A stretch of 32,761 nucleotides of DNA from Prevotella sp. (GTDB lineage Bacteria > Bacteroidota > Bacteroidia > Bacteroidales > Bacteroidaceae). The stretch lies in NCBI GenBank assembly GCA_022764085.1, contig JALERP010000172.1, positions 1 to 32,761 on the forward strand. Reading direction: 5' to 3'. A model generated the notes under the pieces. It had not been told where the DNA came from. It worked only from the letters and a program-made list of their open reading frames with translations, and ran no database searches. Both the position numbers and the translations under genes were made by a program. Shown here piece by piece: positions 16,369 to 23,076 of the stretch. Within the stretch, counting starts at the first letter, position 1, and every line of letters begins with the position of its first letter.

Positions 16369-17514
16369 ATGATGGAACATTTTGATTATCATATCTTTTC
16401 GCCCTACCGAGTCTGTCCCTTAGGTGCGCATGTGGATCATCAGCACGGATTGGTGACCGGATTTGCCATCGACAAGGGAGTGGATTTGTGGTTTAACGTC
16501 AGGGAGGACTCGAAGGTAAGGTTGAGTTCGATGACCTTTGAGGGTGAAGTGGAATTTGACCTGGCCAAGCGTACTGAGGTAAGGGAGAAACACTGGGGTG
16601 ACTATGCCCGTGGTGCAAAGTATGCGCTAAAGAAGAGGTTTGCCCTGAGCCGAGGTATTGATGGTGTTATAAAAGGTTCACTGCCAGTGGGCGGATTGAG
16701 TTCTTCGGCAGCTGTGCTTATTGCCTATGTGATGGCTTTTGCCAAGGCAAATGGTATCACTCTTCAGCCGTTTGAGGTGGTGCAGATTGCATCGGAAGCG
16801 GAAAGGGAATACATAGGTTTGAACAACGGTATCCTCGACCAGTCTTGTATAGCACTCGGAAAGAAGGACGGGCTGTTATTCCTGGATTGCGACAGCAATG
16901 AATACCGCGTAATCAAACGTAATCCGGATATGCCGCCGTTTGAGATCGGAATCTTCTTTAGCGGACTTACCCGTAGTCTTGTGAACAGCGACTATAACTT
17001 GCGTGTATATGAATGCAAGACGGCAGCGTGGAATATGCTTGCATACCACAACCAACCGCTTAAGACTTTCGACAAGACGTTCCTGAGGGATATTCCCAAG
17101 GAGACATTCGACAAGACACGTGACATGATGCCAACACGCTTTGCAAGACGTGCTGCGCATTTTTATAGCGAGTACAGGCGCGTGAGACAAGGGGTCACTG
17201 CCTGGGAGACTGGTAACCTGCAGCTTTTTGGCAAACTGAGCTTTGACTCTTGCGAGAGTAGTATCCACAATTATGAATGTGGTTCGCCAGAGCTTATTTC
17301 CATTTATAATATCATGCGACCGATGGCTGGGGTATATGGAGGAAGATTCTCAGGCGCAGGATTCAAGGGTGCTGTCATTGCATTGGTTGACCCCAAGTAT
17401 AAGGAAACAATAGAAAAAGAACTTACTGAGCAGTATCTGAAGGAATATCCCGAATACTCGAATACGTTTAAAGTGTTCTGGGTGAAGCCTGATGACGGGG
17501 CGAGGTTTGTTTAG
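16369..17514 (+). CDS. GHMP sugar kinase of the galactokinase family, probable galacturonokinase-type
   Basis: The protein is 381 residues and cytosolic. GHMP motif 1 is SPYRVCPLGAHVDHQHG (11-27), motif 2 is LPVGGLSSSAA (105-115) and motif 3 is in GRFSGAGFKGAVIAL near the C-terminus; GILDQ (154-158, D157) is the catalytic Asp. In true galactokinases motif 1 reads GEHTDY; here it is GAHVDH, with the sugar-contacting Glu replaced by Ala. To my memory plant galacturonokinase has nearly the same GAHIDH text, so a uronate (galacturonic acid) substrate, giving the 1-phosphate, is more likely than galactose. This fits the next gene, a UDP-glucuronate 4-epimerase. Two adjacent ATGs (16369, 16372) could start it. 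It is 9 bases after the Wzc gene, in the same operon. Substrate is inference; kinase family is firm. Confidence 0.85.
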   Translation: MMEHFDYHIFSPYRVCPLGAHVDHQHGLVTGFAIDKGVDLWFNVREDSKVRLSSMTFEGEVEFDLAKRTEVREKHWGDYARGAKYALKKRFALSRGIDGVIKGSLPVGGLSSSAAVLIAYVMAFAKANGITLQPFEVVQIASEAEREYIGLNNGILDQSCIALGKKDGLLFLDCDSNEYRVIKRNPDMPPFEIGIFFSGLTRSLVNSDYNLRVYECKTAAWNMLAYHNQPLKTFDKTFLRDIPKETFDKTRDMMPTRFARRAAHFYSEYRRVRQGVTAWETGNLQLFGKLSFDSCESSIHNYECGSPELISIYNIMRPMAGVYGGRFSGAGFKGAVIALVDPKYKETIEKELTEQYLKEYPEYSNTFKVFWVKPDDGARFV

Positions 17515-17515
17515 G

Positions 17516-17556
17516 AATTAAGAGTTAAGAATTAAGAATTAAGAGTTAAGAGTTAG
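17516..17556 (+). repeat. (AATTAAR)n-type tract between the sugar kinase and the epimerase
   Basis: Heptamer units, here mixed AATTAAG and AGTTAAG, run from just after the TAG of the kinase gene to the base before the epimerase ATG at 17557. Plus-strand orientation. Confidence 0.8.
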
Positions 17557-18627
17557 ATGTTAGAATATAATGTTGATTTGAATCGCAAGTCAATACTTGT
17601 GACGGGAGCTGCCGGATTTATTGGCTGCAACTTGGTTAAACGTCTGTTGACCGACTATCCTGAAAGCAGGATTGTGGGAATTGACTCCATCACCGACTAT
17701 TATGATGTGAAGTTGAAGTATGCCCGGATTGACCAGTTGACTACCAAATGCGATGAAATAGGCAATAAGGATGCTTTCGTGTTTATTAAGGGTAATATCG
17801 CTGACAAGGATATCATTGAAAGCGTGTTTACAGAATATAAGCCCAATGTTGTGGTTAACCTTGCCGCACAGGCTGGAGTGAGATACAGCATTACCAATCC
17901 GGATGCTTATATCGAAAGCAACCTGATAGGTTTCTATAATATCCTTGAGGCTTGCCGTCATCATGAGGTGGAACATCTTGTTTATGCTTCTTCATCGTCT
18001 GTATATGGAAGTAATAAGAAGGTGCCGTATTCAACTGAAGACAAGGTGGATAATCCTGTGTCCTTGTATGCTGCAACGAAGAAGAGCAATGAATTGTTGG
18101 CTCATGCCTACAGTAAATTGTATAATATACCAAGTACTGGTTTGAGGTTCTTTACTGTATATGGTCCTGCCGGACGTCCTGATATGGCATACTTTGGATT
18201 TACCGACAAGTTGGTAAAAGGTGAGACCATCAAGATCTTTAACTACGGAAACTGTAAACGCGACTTCACATACGTGGATGACATTGTGGAAGGTGTAGTG
18301 AGAGTGATGAGGCATGCACCTGAGCGTAAGAACGGTGAGGATGGACTTCCTATACCGCCATATAAAGTATATAACATAGGTAATAACAGTCCTGAGAACC
18401 TTCTTGATTTCGTCACTATCCTTCAGGAGGAACTCGTCAGGGCTGGAGTCTTGCCTGAAGACTATGACTTCGAGGCTCACAAGGAATTGGTGGCAATGCA
18501 GCCTGGTGATGTGCCTGTGACATACGCCGACACCACACCGCTTGAAGAGGACTTCGGGTTCAAGCCGTCAACATCCCTGAGAACTGGATTGAGGCGATTT
18601 GCCGAGTGGTATGCTTCAGTGCATTGA
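17557..18627 (+). CDS. UDP-glucuronate 4-epimerase (extended SDR)
   Basis: The enzyme interconverts UDP-glucuronate and UDP-galacturonate using bound NAD. Its 356 residues match the family. The Rossmann motif GAAGFIG (17-23) is followed by DSITDYYDVKLKYARIDQL, the Asp-Tyr-Tyr-Asp text typical of CapI/LspL/GAE-type uronate epimerases rather than GalE, and by NLAAQAGVRYSITNPDAYI. Catalytic residues are the Ser cluster in YASSSSVYG (143-151) and Y171/K175 (YAATK). The C-terminal part has GNCKRDFTYVDDIVEGVVR and NIGNNSPENLLDFV for UDP-sugar binding. It is the last gene of the export operon, followed by a strong hairpin, and gives UDP-GalA for a polymer or links GalA-1-P salvage to UDP-GlcA. Start at 17557 is directly preceded by a heptamer tract. 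Confidence 0.93.
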   Translation: MLEYNVDLNRKSILVTGAAGFIGCNLVKRLLTDYPESRIVGIDSITDYYDVKLKYARIDQLTTKCDEIGNKDAFVFIKGNIADKDIIESVFTEYKPNVVVNLAAQAGVRYSITNPDAYIESNLIGFYNILEACRHHEVEHLVYASSSSVYGSNKKVPYSTEDKVDNPVSLYAATKKSNELLAHAYSKLYNIPSTGLRFFTVYGPAGRPDMAYFGFTDKLVKGETIKIFNYGNCKRDFTYVDDIVEGVVRVMRHAPERKNGEDGLPIPPYKVYNIGNNSPENLLDFVTILQEELVRAGVLPEDYDFEAHKELVAMQPGDVPVTYADTTPLEEDFGFKPSTSLRTGLRRFAEWYASVH

Positions 18628-18634
18628 TAATAAT

Positions 18635-18668
18635 AATCCCCGCAAAACATACGGTTTTGCGGGGATTT
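18635..18668. terminator. Strong hairpin terminator between convergent genes
   Basis: A perfect 14-bp stem AATCCCCGCAAAAC (18635-18648) / GTTTTGCGGGGATT (18654-18667) with a 5-base loop lies between the epimerase stop (18627) and the stop of the opposing small Cys/Lys gene (18698). The T runs on both sides are short, so it probably serves both directions. Confidence 0.85.
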
Positions 18669-18697
18669 AAGTTTAGGTGCAATCAATAATTATTTGA

Positions 18698-18988
18698 TTA
18701 CTTCTTCTTGCAGCAAGACTTCTGGGCTTTCTTGCATTTCTCAGCCTTTTTGCAGCACTCGGCATCTTTCTTATCGCAAGCCTTCTTGCATTCAGCTGTT
18801 CTCTTATCGAATGCCTTCTTGCATTCAGCTGTTCTCTTCTCGCATGCCTTCTTGCACTCTGCTGCCTTTTTTTGGCAGCACTCTTTCTTCTCGCACTTCT
18901 TCTCGCTGTCCTTCTTGACATCGCTCTGTGCATTGGCAGAGATGGCCATCGCCATCATCACAGCCATTGATAACATAAATTTCTTCAT
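18698..18988 (-). CDS. Small secreted Cys/Lys-rich 11-residue-repeat protein
   Basis: The protein is 96 residues with a clear signal peptide (MKKFMLSMAVMMAMAISANA, cleavage before Q). The mature part is ~76 residues with 13 Cys and about 30 Lys and almost no hydrophobic residues. It has tandem 11-residue units of the form AAECKKACEKR / TAECKKAFDKR / TAECKKACDKK / DAECCKKAEK, with a matching 33-bp DNA repeat at about 18770-18880. An 11-residue period favours a long amphipathic helix or coiled coil; Cys at unit positions 4 and 8 (C-x3-C) would lie on one face and could bind metal or form disulfides. I do not recognise a named family. The start has a signal peptide and an ATG at 18986-18988. Downstream is the shared hairpin; upstream is a ~60-bp repeat. 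Function unknown; expression and metal binding are open. Confidence 0.8.
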   Translation of the reverse strand: MKKFMLSMAVMMAMAISANAQSDVKKDSEKKCEKKECCQKKAAECKKACEKRTAECKKAFDKRTAECKKACDKKDAECCKKAEKCKKAQKSCCKKK

Positions 18989-19001
18989 AATACTCTTTTT
19001 T

Positions 19002-19068
19002 TATATAAGTTATCTAAAGATACAGAGACGAAATATATAACTCTGTGCCTCTGTAACTCTGTGTTTCT
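19002..19068. repeat. Dispersed intergenic element, copy 1
   Basis: This stretch contains TATATAAGTTATCT, then AGATACAGA, AATATATAACTCTGTG and CTCTGTGTTTC. It closely matches 20804-20860 in the same order and orientation. It lies upstream of the Cys/Lys gene start and downstream of the MFS gene. CTCTGT words repeat about every 13 bases. Confidence 0.6.
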
Positions 19069-19116
19069 TATTTGACTTCGTCGAACGTTGTTTCTTAATT
19101 GACTTCGTCGAACGTT
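19063..19116. repeat. 27-bp tandem direct repeat (two copies)
   Basis: Two adjacent 27-base units (19063-19089 and 19090-19116) differ at one base. Each has GTTTCTTA, then TTGACTTCGTCGAACGTT, including the small palindromes TTCGTCGAA and AACGTT. A third unit starts GTTTCTTAATT and runs into the heptamer tract. Confidence 0.8.
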
Positions 19117-19117
19117 G

Positions 19118-19147
19118 TTTCTTAATTTTTAATTCTTAATTTTTTAT
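19118..19147 (-). repeat. (AATTAAR)n tract overlapping the MFS gene stop
   Basis: On the minus strand the tract reads AAAAATTAAGAATTAAAAAT and codes the last residues I-K-N and the stop (19136-19147) of the MFS gene. Orientation is again AATTAAR on the coding strand. Confidence 0.75.
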
Positions 19148-20752
19148 GTTCGCCTCCTCAAGTCCGAGGTGCTTCTTCTTGTCAACCACTTTGAGGAAGA
19201 TACCAATGACAAGTGCAGCAACACCAAGACATGCTAACATCACCAGAGGAGCGGTGTAGTTAAGTTGGGTGGGGTCGGTAATACCCTCATTGGTGGCGTT
19301 GAGAATCTTGCCGATGAGAAGGGGGAAGAGCCATAGACCGATGTTCTGTATCCAGAAGATGAGGGCATAGGCAGAGCCTATAACCTTGGCATCAACAAGC
19401 TTGGGCACGCTGGGCCAAAGGGATGCCGGGACAAGTGAGAATGAAGCTCCCAAAACGAGGATAGTGAGATATGCCACTACAACTCCGCCAGCTTGATTGC
19501 CCTTAAACTCAGGAAGGATAAAGGCAAACGTTAGATGACAGGCTATAAGTAAGAGCGAACCGAGAACGAGCATGCTGGCAGCCTTGCCCTTATGATCGAC
19601 GTAATTACCAAGGACTGGAGTTATACCTACAGCGAGGAGTGGGAAAACGGCGAAGATAGACTCTGCTGACTGACGCATATATCCCATATAGCAATAGGTA
19701 ATGAGGGCGATGATAGATACAGTTAGCAATGAATACTTGGCTGTTTTGTCCTTCATAAAGTTGAACATGAAAGCCGTAGCAGCTACAACAAGCATAATGC
19801 CATATTGGATGATAGTGATATATGATGACGCCCAGAATGAGTCGGGAGCAACGTCAGTGAAGGTTAGGTTGCACTGGAGCATATTTACTGCATACTTCTG
19901 GAAGGGGAAGATAGCTGAGTAATACAATACGCATAGCAACGACACGAGCCAAAAGCCCATGGAACTGAGTATTTGTTTGAGGTCCGAAATCTTGAATGGG
20001 TCGTCCTTCTCTTCAGCTTCGCCAGTCTGTGAGTCAAGTTTCTTATCCATGAAGAAATAGACGACTAACATCATAAGGGCAATGCAGAGCAATACAACAC
20101 CAAAGGCCACTGCTCTTGATACGCTTACCTCTCCTCCCAATTTTGCGAAAAAAGGAGAGAATATCATACATGTGGCGACACCAAGACGTGCGAGTGCCAT
20201 CTCAGAACCCATGGCGAGCGCCATTTCCCTTCCCTTGAACCATTTGACGATACCACGGCTTACGGTGATTCCGCACATCTCGACACCACAACCGAAAATC
20301 ATAAAGCCTACGGCAGCCAACTTAGCAGAGGCTGGCATACCCTCATAGAATGGTGATACGCCCAATTGTTCGAAGACGGGGATGTGGTTGAGGTTGTTAT
20401 TGAACCAAGTCTCGAGTCCTGAACCAATAAATGATTCGCTTACAGCATACCATTTGACTAAAGCTCCGGCTAACATCACTCCACCCGAGAGTAGTGCCGT
20501 GAATCGTACGCCCATCTTGTCAAGAATGATTCCTGCAAAGATGAGAAAGAAGACGAAGACATTGAGGAATGTCTCAGAGCCTTGCATCGTACCGAATGCA
20601 TCGGAGTCCCAACCTCGTGTGGATTGCATGAGGTCCTTTATAGGGGAGAGTATGTCCATAAAAATGTATGAACAGAACATGGCTAATGCCAGGAGCAACA
20701 AGGCTGTCCAACGAAGTGCAGCGGAGTCGCGTAGGGTTTTTGTTGTTTCCAT
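19136..20752 (-). CDS. MFS transporter, MFSD1-like (possible dipeptide carrier)
   Basis: The protein is 538 residues with about 12 membrane helices. The TM2-TM3 loop has an MFS motif-A-like LDKMGVR (77-83). The TM4-TM5 region reads GIVKWFKGREMALAMGSEMA with LARLG, which resembles eukaryotic MFSD1 (SWFKGKE...SMARIG). There is an extra loop at about 104-143 and a charged cytosolic loop in the middle (DSQTGEAEEKDDPF). Mammalian MFSD1 is reported to carry dipeptides in lysosomes; bacterial relatives are mostly annotated only as MFS. The gene upstream in the same direction encodes a dipeptidyl-peptidase, consistent with peptide transport, but substrate is inference. The last codons come from a heptamer repeat. 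The 137-base gap to the peptidase gene holds repeats and no clear promoter. Confidence 0.85.
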   Translation of the reverse strand: METTKTLRDSAALRWTALLLLALAMFCSYIFMDILSPIKDLMQSTRGWDSDAFGTMQGSETFLNVFVFFLIFAGIILDKMGVRFTALLSGGVMLAGALVKWYAVSESFIGSGLETWFNNNLNHIPVFEQLGVSPFYEGMPASAKLAAVGFMIFGCGVEMCGITVSRGIVKWFKGREMALAMGSEMALARLGVATCMIFSPFFAKLGGEVSVSRAVAFGVVLLCIALMMLVVYFFMDKKLDSQTGEAEEKDDPFKISDLKQILSSMGFWLVSLLCVLYYSAIFPFQKYAVNMLQCNLTFTDVAPDSFWASSYITIIQYGIMLVVAATAFMFNFMKDKTAKYSLLTVSIIALITYCYMGYMRQSAESIFAVFPLLAVGITPVLGNYVDHKGKAASMLVLGSLLLIACHLTFAFILPEFKGNQAGGVVVAYLTILVLGASFSLVPASLWPSVPKLVDAKVIGSAYALIFWIQNIGLWLFPLLIGKILNATNEGITDPTQLNYTAPLVMLACLGVAALVIGIFLKVVDKKKHLGLEEANIKN

Positions 20753-20803
20753 TTTAATTGTCTTTTCTGATATTTAACACATAAACACGGAGGCACTGTT
20801 ATG

Positions 20804-20860
20804 TATATAAAGTTATCTGAAAATACAGATACAATATATAAACTCTGTGTTTCTGTGTTT
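20804..20860. repeat. Dispersed intergenic element, copy 2
   Basis: TATATAAAGTTATCTGAAAA, ATACAGATAC and ATATATAAACTCTGTG follow the order seen at 19002-19068. An imperfect outer inverted repeat, AACACATAAACACGGAG (20777-20793) against CTCTGTGTTTCTGTGTT (about 20843-20859), flanks this copy. It lies between the MFS start and the S9 peptidase stop. Confidence 0.6.
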
Positions 20861-20893
20861 TTTAATTCTTAATTCTTAACTCTTAATTTTTAA
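20861..20893 (-). repeat. (AATTAAR)n tract after the S9 peptidase gene
   Basis: On the minus strand AATTAAR-type units (with AGTTAAG variants) begin at the peptidase stop (20890-20892) and run downstream into the repeat element. Same sense-strand orientation as the other tracts. Confidence 0.75.
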
Positions 20894-23067
20894 TCCTTCT
20901 TAAGCCATCTGTCGAGCCAACTGAAGAAGGTGCGTTGCCAGAGGATGCCGTTCTGGGGTTTGAGCACCCAGTGGTTCTCGTCGGGGTAGATGAGGAGTTC
21001 GGCGGGGATGCCCTTCATGCGGGCGGCATTGAATGCACCCATACCCTGGTTGTAGTTGATGCGGTAGTCCATTTCGCCATGAATGCAGAGGATGGGAGTG
21101 TCCCATTTATCCACAAAGCGATGAGGTGACTGGGCGTAGGTCTTACGAGCGTCGGCAGTCTGGTTCTTGTTCCAGAAGGCATCGTCGTATTCCCAGTTGC
21201 TGAACCATGCCTCCTCGGTGTCGGTGTACATCGACTCGAGATTAAATGCACCGTCGTGTGAGATAAAACACTTGAATCGCTTGTCGTGGTTGCCCGCAAG
21301 CCAATATACGCTGAATCCGCCAAAGCTGGCACCCACGGCACCCATGCGATCTTTATCCACATAGGGAAGATTTTGGGCGGCATCGTCGATGGCAGAGAGA
21401 TAGTCGCGCATACACTGTCCAGTCCAGTCGCTGCTTACTGCCTCGTTCCACTCATGACCGAATCCAGGAAGGCCGCGGCGGTTGGGGGCTATGATGACAT
21501 AGCCGTGGGCTGCCATAATCTGGAAATTCCATCGGTAGCTCCAGAACTGGCTGACAGGACTCTGTGGTCCGCCCTCGCAGAAGAGCAGGGTGGGGTATTT
21601 CTTGTTGGGGTCGAAGTTGGATGGTAGGATAACCCAAGTGAGCATATCCTTGCCGTCGGTGGTCTTCACCCATCGTTTCTCCACTTTTCCAAGAGAGAGC
21701 TGCGAGAGGATGTGCTCGTTCTCGCGGGTAATCTGCTCAACCTTGGTCTTCTTGATGTCCTTTCCTGGGGTAATCATATAGATGTCGCTTGGTGCGGAAA
21801 GACTCTGACGGGTGGCAAGCAGACGGTTGCCGTTGTTTGCAAGCTGTATGCTTACAAGGTCTGACTGGTCATCTGTGAGCTGGCGAAGCTCGCCTTTTAG
21901 GTTGACGTTGTAGAGATTGACACATCCATGCCATACTCCGATGAACGAAAGGCTCTTGGAGTCGGGATTCCAACAGAAGGCATCTACGTTAGAGTCAAAG
22001 GAAGTGCTGATGTAGCTCTTCTCTCCTGAGGCGAGGTTATATATGCAGAGACGGTTGAGGTCGGCCTCATATCCGTCGCGGGCCATGCTTTGCCAAGCCA
22101 CATAACGGCCGTCGGGTGAGAACTGAGGGTTCTGGTCGTAACCGGGATTATTCTTGAGATTATCCTCAGAGTTAACCGCCTGGTCCTTCATTGTATGTGT
22201 GGGATCTACCTCCGGTGCCTTATAGTCAGCAGGTTTGCAAAGGTTGCGAGTCTCGCGCGTACCTATATTATATAAATATATATCCGAATCCGTAGATATG
22301 GCATAAGCAAGTCCGGTCTTTTTGCGGCAAGTATATGCAATGCTCTTGGAGTCAATGCTCCATGCAAGCTGCTCAATGCCACCGAATGGTTCCATAGGAC
22401 ATTCGAAGGGCTCGCCCTTCATTATGTCATATCCTTCGGTGATTCCATTGGCAGTGACATCGGCAAGCCAAGGATGCTGTATTGATTCCACGTAATGGTC
22501 CCAGTGGCGATACATAAGGTCGGTTACTACACGGCCGGTAGCCTTAGGCAGGTCATCGGGATTCTTCTTGATGACCTCATTGAAAGCCTGCGACTTGATA
22601 AGGATGACTTTCGTGCCGTCGGGCGAGAACTTGAAGCCCTCGATGCCCGCCTTGTCGTTAGTGAGCTGTTTCCTGTCGCTTCCGTCTGGGTTCATAGTCC
22701 AAATCTGTCCTCCTGTGAGGAATGCGATACGCTTGCCTCCCTCAATCCATGTAGGGTCGGTTTCGTTTTTCGATGAGGTAGTCAGCTGTCGGCGGTTGGA
22801 TCCGTTGGCATCCATAATGCATATAACCTGATGTCCCTTATTGGCTTTCACGCTGTAATAGCCAACTTGGAATACCACCTGTTTTCCGTCGGGAGCAGCT
22901 TCAAACGCACCGATGCGTCCCATAGCCCATAGAGCCTCGGGAGTCATAAGGTCGCTCTGGAGCTTGATATTGCTTTTACCTATGTTCACGTCGTCTTGTG
23001 CTTTGACGATGCCAGTGGCGGAGAACATAGTCACCGCCACGGCAATGTTTAACATTATATTCTTCAT
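20890..23067 (-). CDS. S9-family dipeptidyl-peptidase (DPP5-like prolyl oligopeptidase)
   Basis: I chose the ATG at 23065-23067 (MKNIMLNIAVAVTMFSATGI, a signal peptide). The frame opens three codons earlier only at a TTG next to the yidC stop. The 725-residue protein has a signal peptide (1-~23), a beta-propeller with WD40/TolB-like blades (about 45-455; GFKFSPDGTKV, PQFSPDGRYVAW) and a C-terminal alpha/beta-hydrolase. The triad is S581 (GASFGG), D667 (HGEMDYR) and H699 (DENHW). Porphyromonas gingivalis DPP5, a close type, removes dipeptides from peptide N-termini in the periplasm. It lies 9 bases after yidC and before an MFSD1-like carrier. A heptamer tract follows the stop. Exact specificity cannot be read from the sequence. 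Confidence 0.92.
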   Translation of the reverse strand: MKNIMLNIAVAVTMFSATGIVKAQDDVNIGKSNIKLQSDLMTPEALWAMGRIGAFEAAPDGKQVVFQVGYYSVKANKGHQVICIMDANGSNRRQLTTSSKNETDPTWIEGGKRIAFLTGGQIWTMNPDGSDRKQLTNDKAGIEGFKFSPDGTKVILIKSQAFNEVIKKNPDDLPKATGRVVTDLMYRHWDHYVESIQHPWLADVTANGITEGYDIMKGEPFECPMEPFGGIEQLAWSIDSKSIAYTCRKKTGLAYAISTDSDIYLYNIGTRETRNLCKPADYKAPEVDPTHTMKDQAVNSEDNLKNNPGYDQNPQFSPDGRYVAWQSMARDGYEADLNRLCIYNLASGEKSYISTSFDSNVDAFCWNPDSKSLSFIGVWHGCVNLYNVNLKGELRQLTDDQSDLVSIQLANNGNRLLATRQSLSAPSDIYMITPGKDIKKTKVEQITRENEHILSQLSLGKVEKRWVKTTDGKDMLTWVILPSNFDPNKKYPTLLFCEGGPQSPVSQFWSYRWNFQIMAAHGYVIIAPNRRGLPGFGHEWNEAVSSDWTGQCMRDYLSAIDDAAQNLPYVDKDRMGAVGASFGGFSVYWLAGNHDKRFKCFISHDGAFNLESMYTDTEEAWFSNWEYDDAFWNKNQTADARKTYAQSPHRFVDKWDTPILCIHGEMDYRINYNQGMGAFNAARMKGIPAELLIYPDENHWVLKPQNGILWQRTFFSWLDRWLKKD

Positions 23068-23076
23068 AATATTCAA

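Noticed and set aside
18770..18880. 33-bp repeats considered as a CRISPR array
   Set aside because: Repeats are contiguous without spacers and keep an open frame after a signal peptide, so they are coding tandem repeats.
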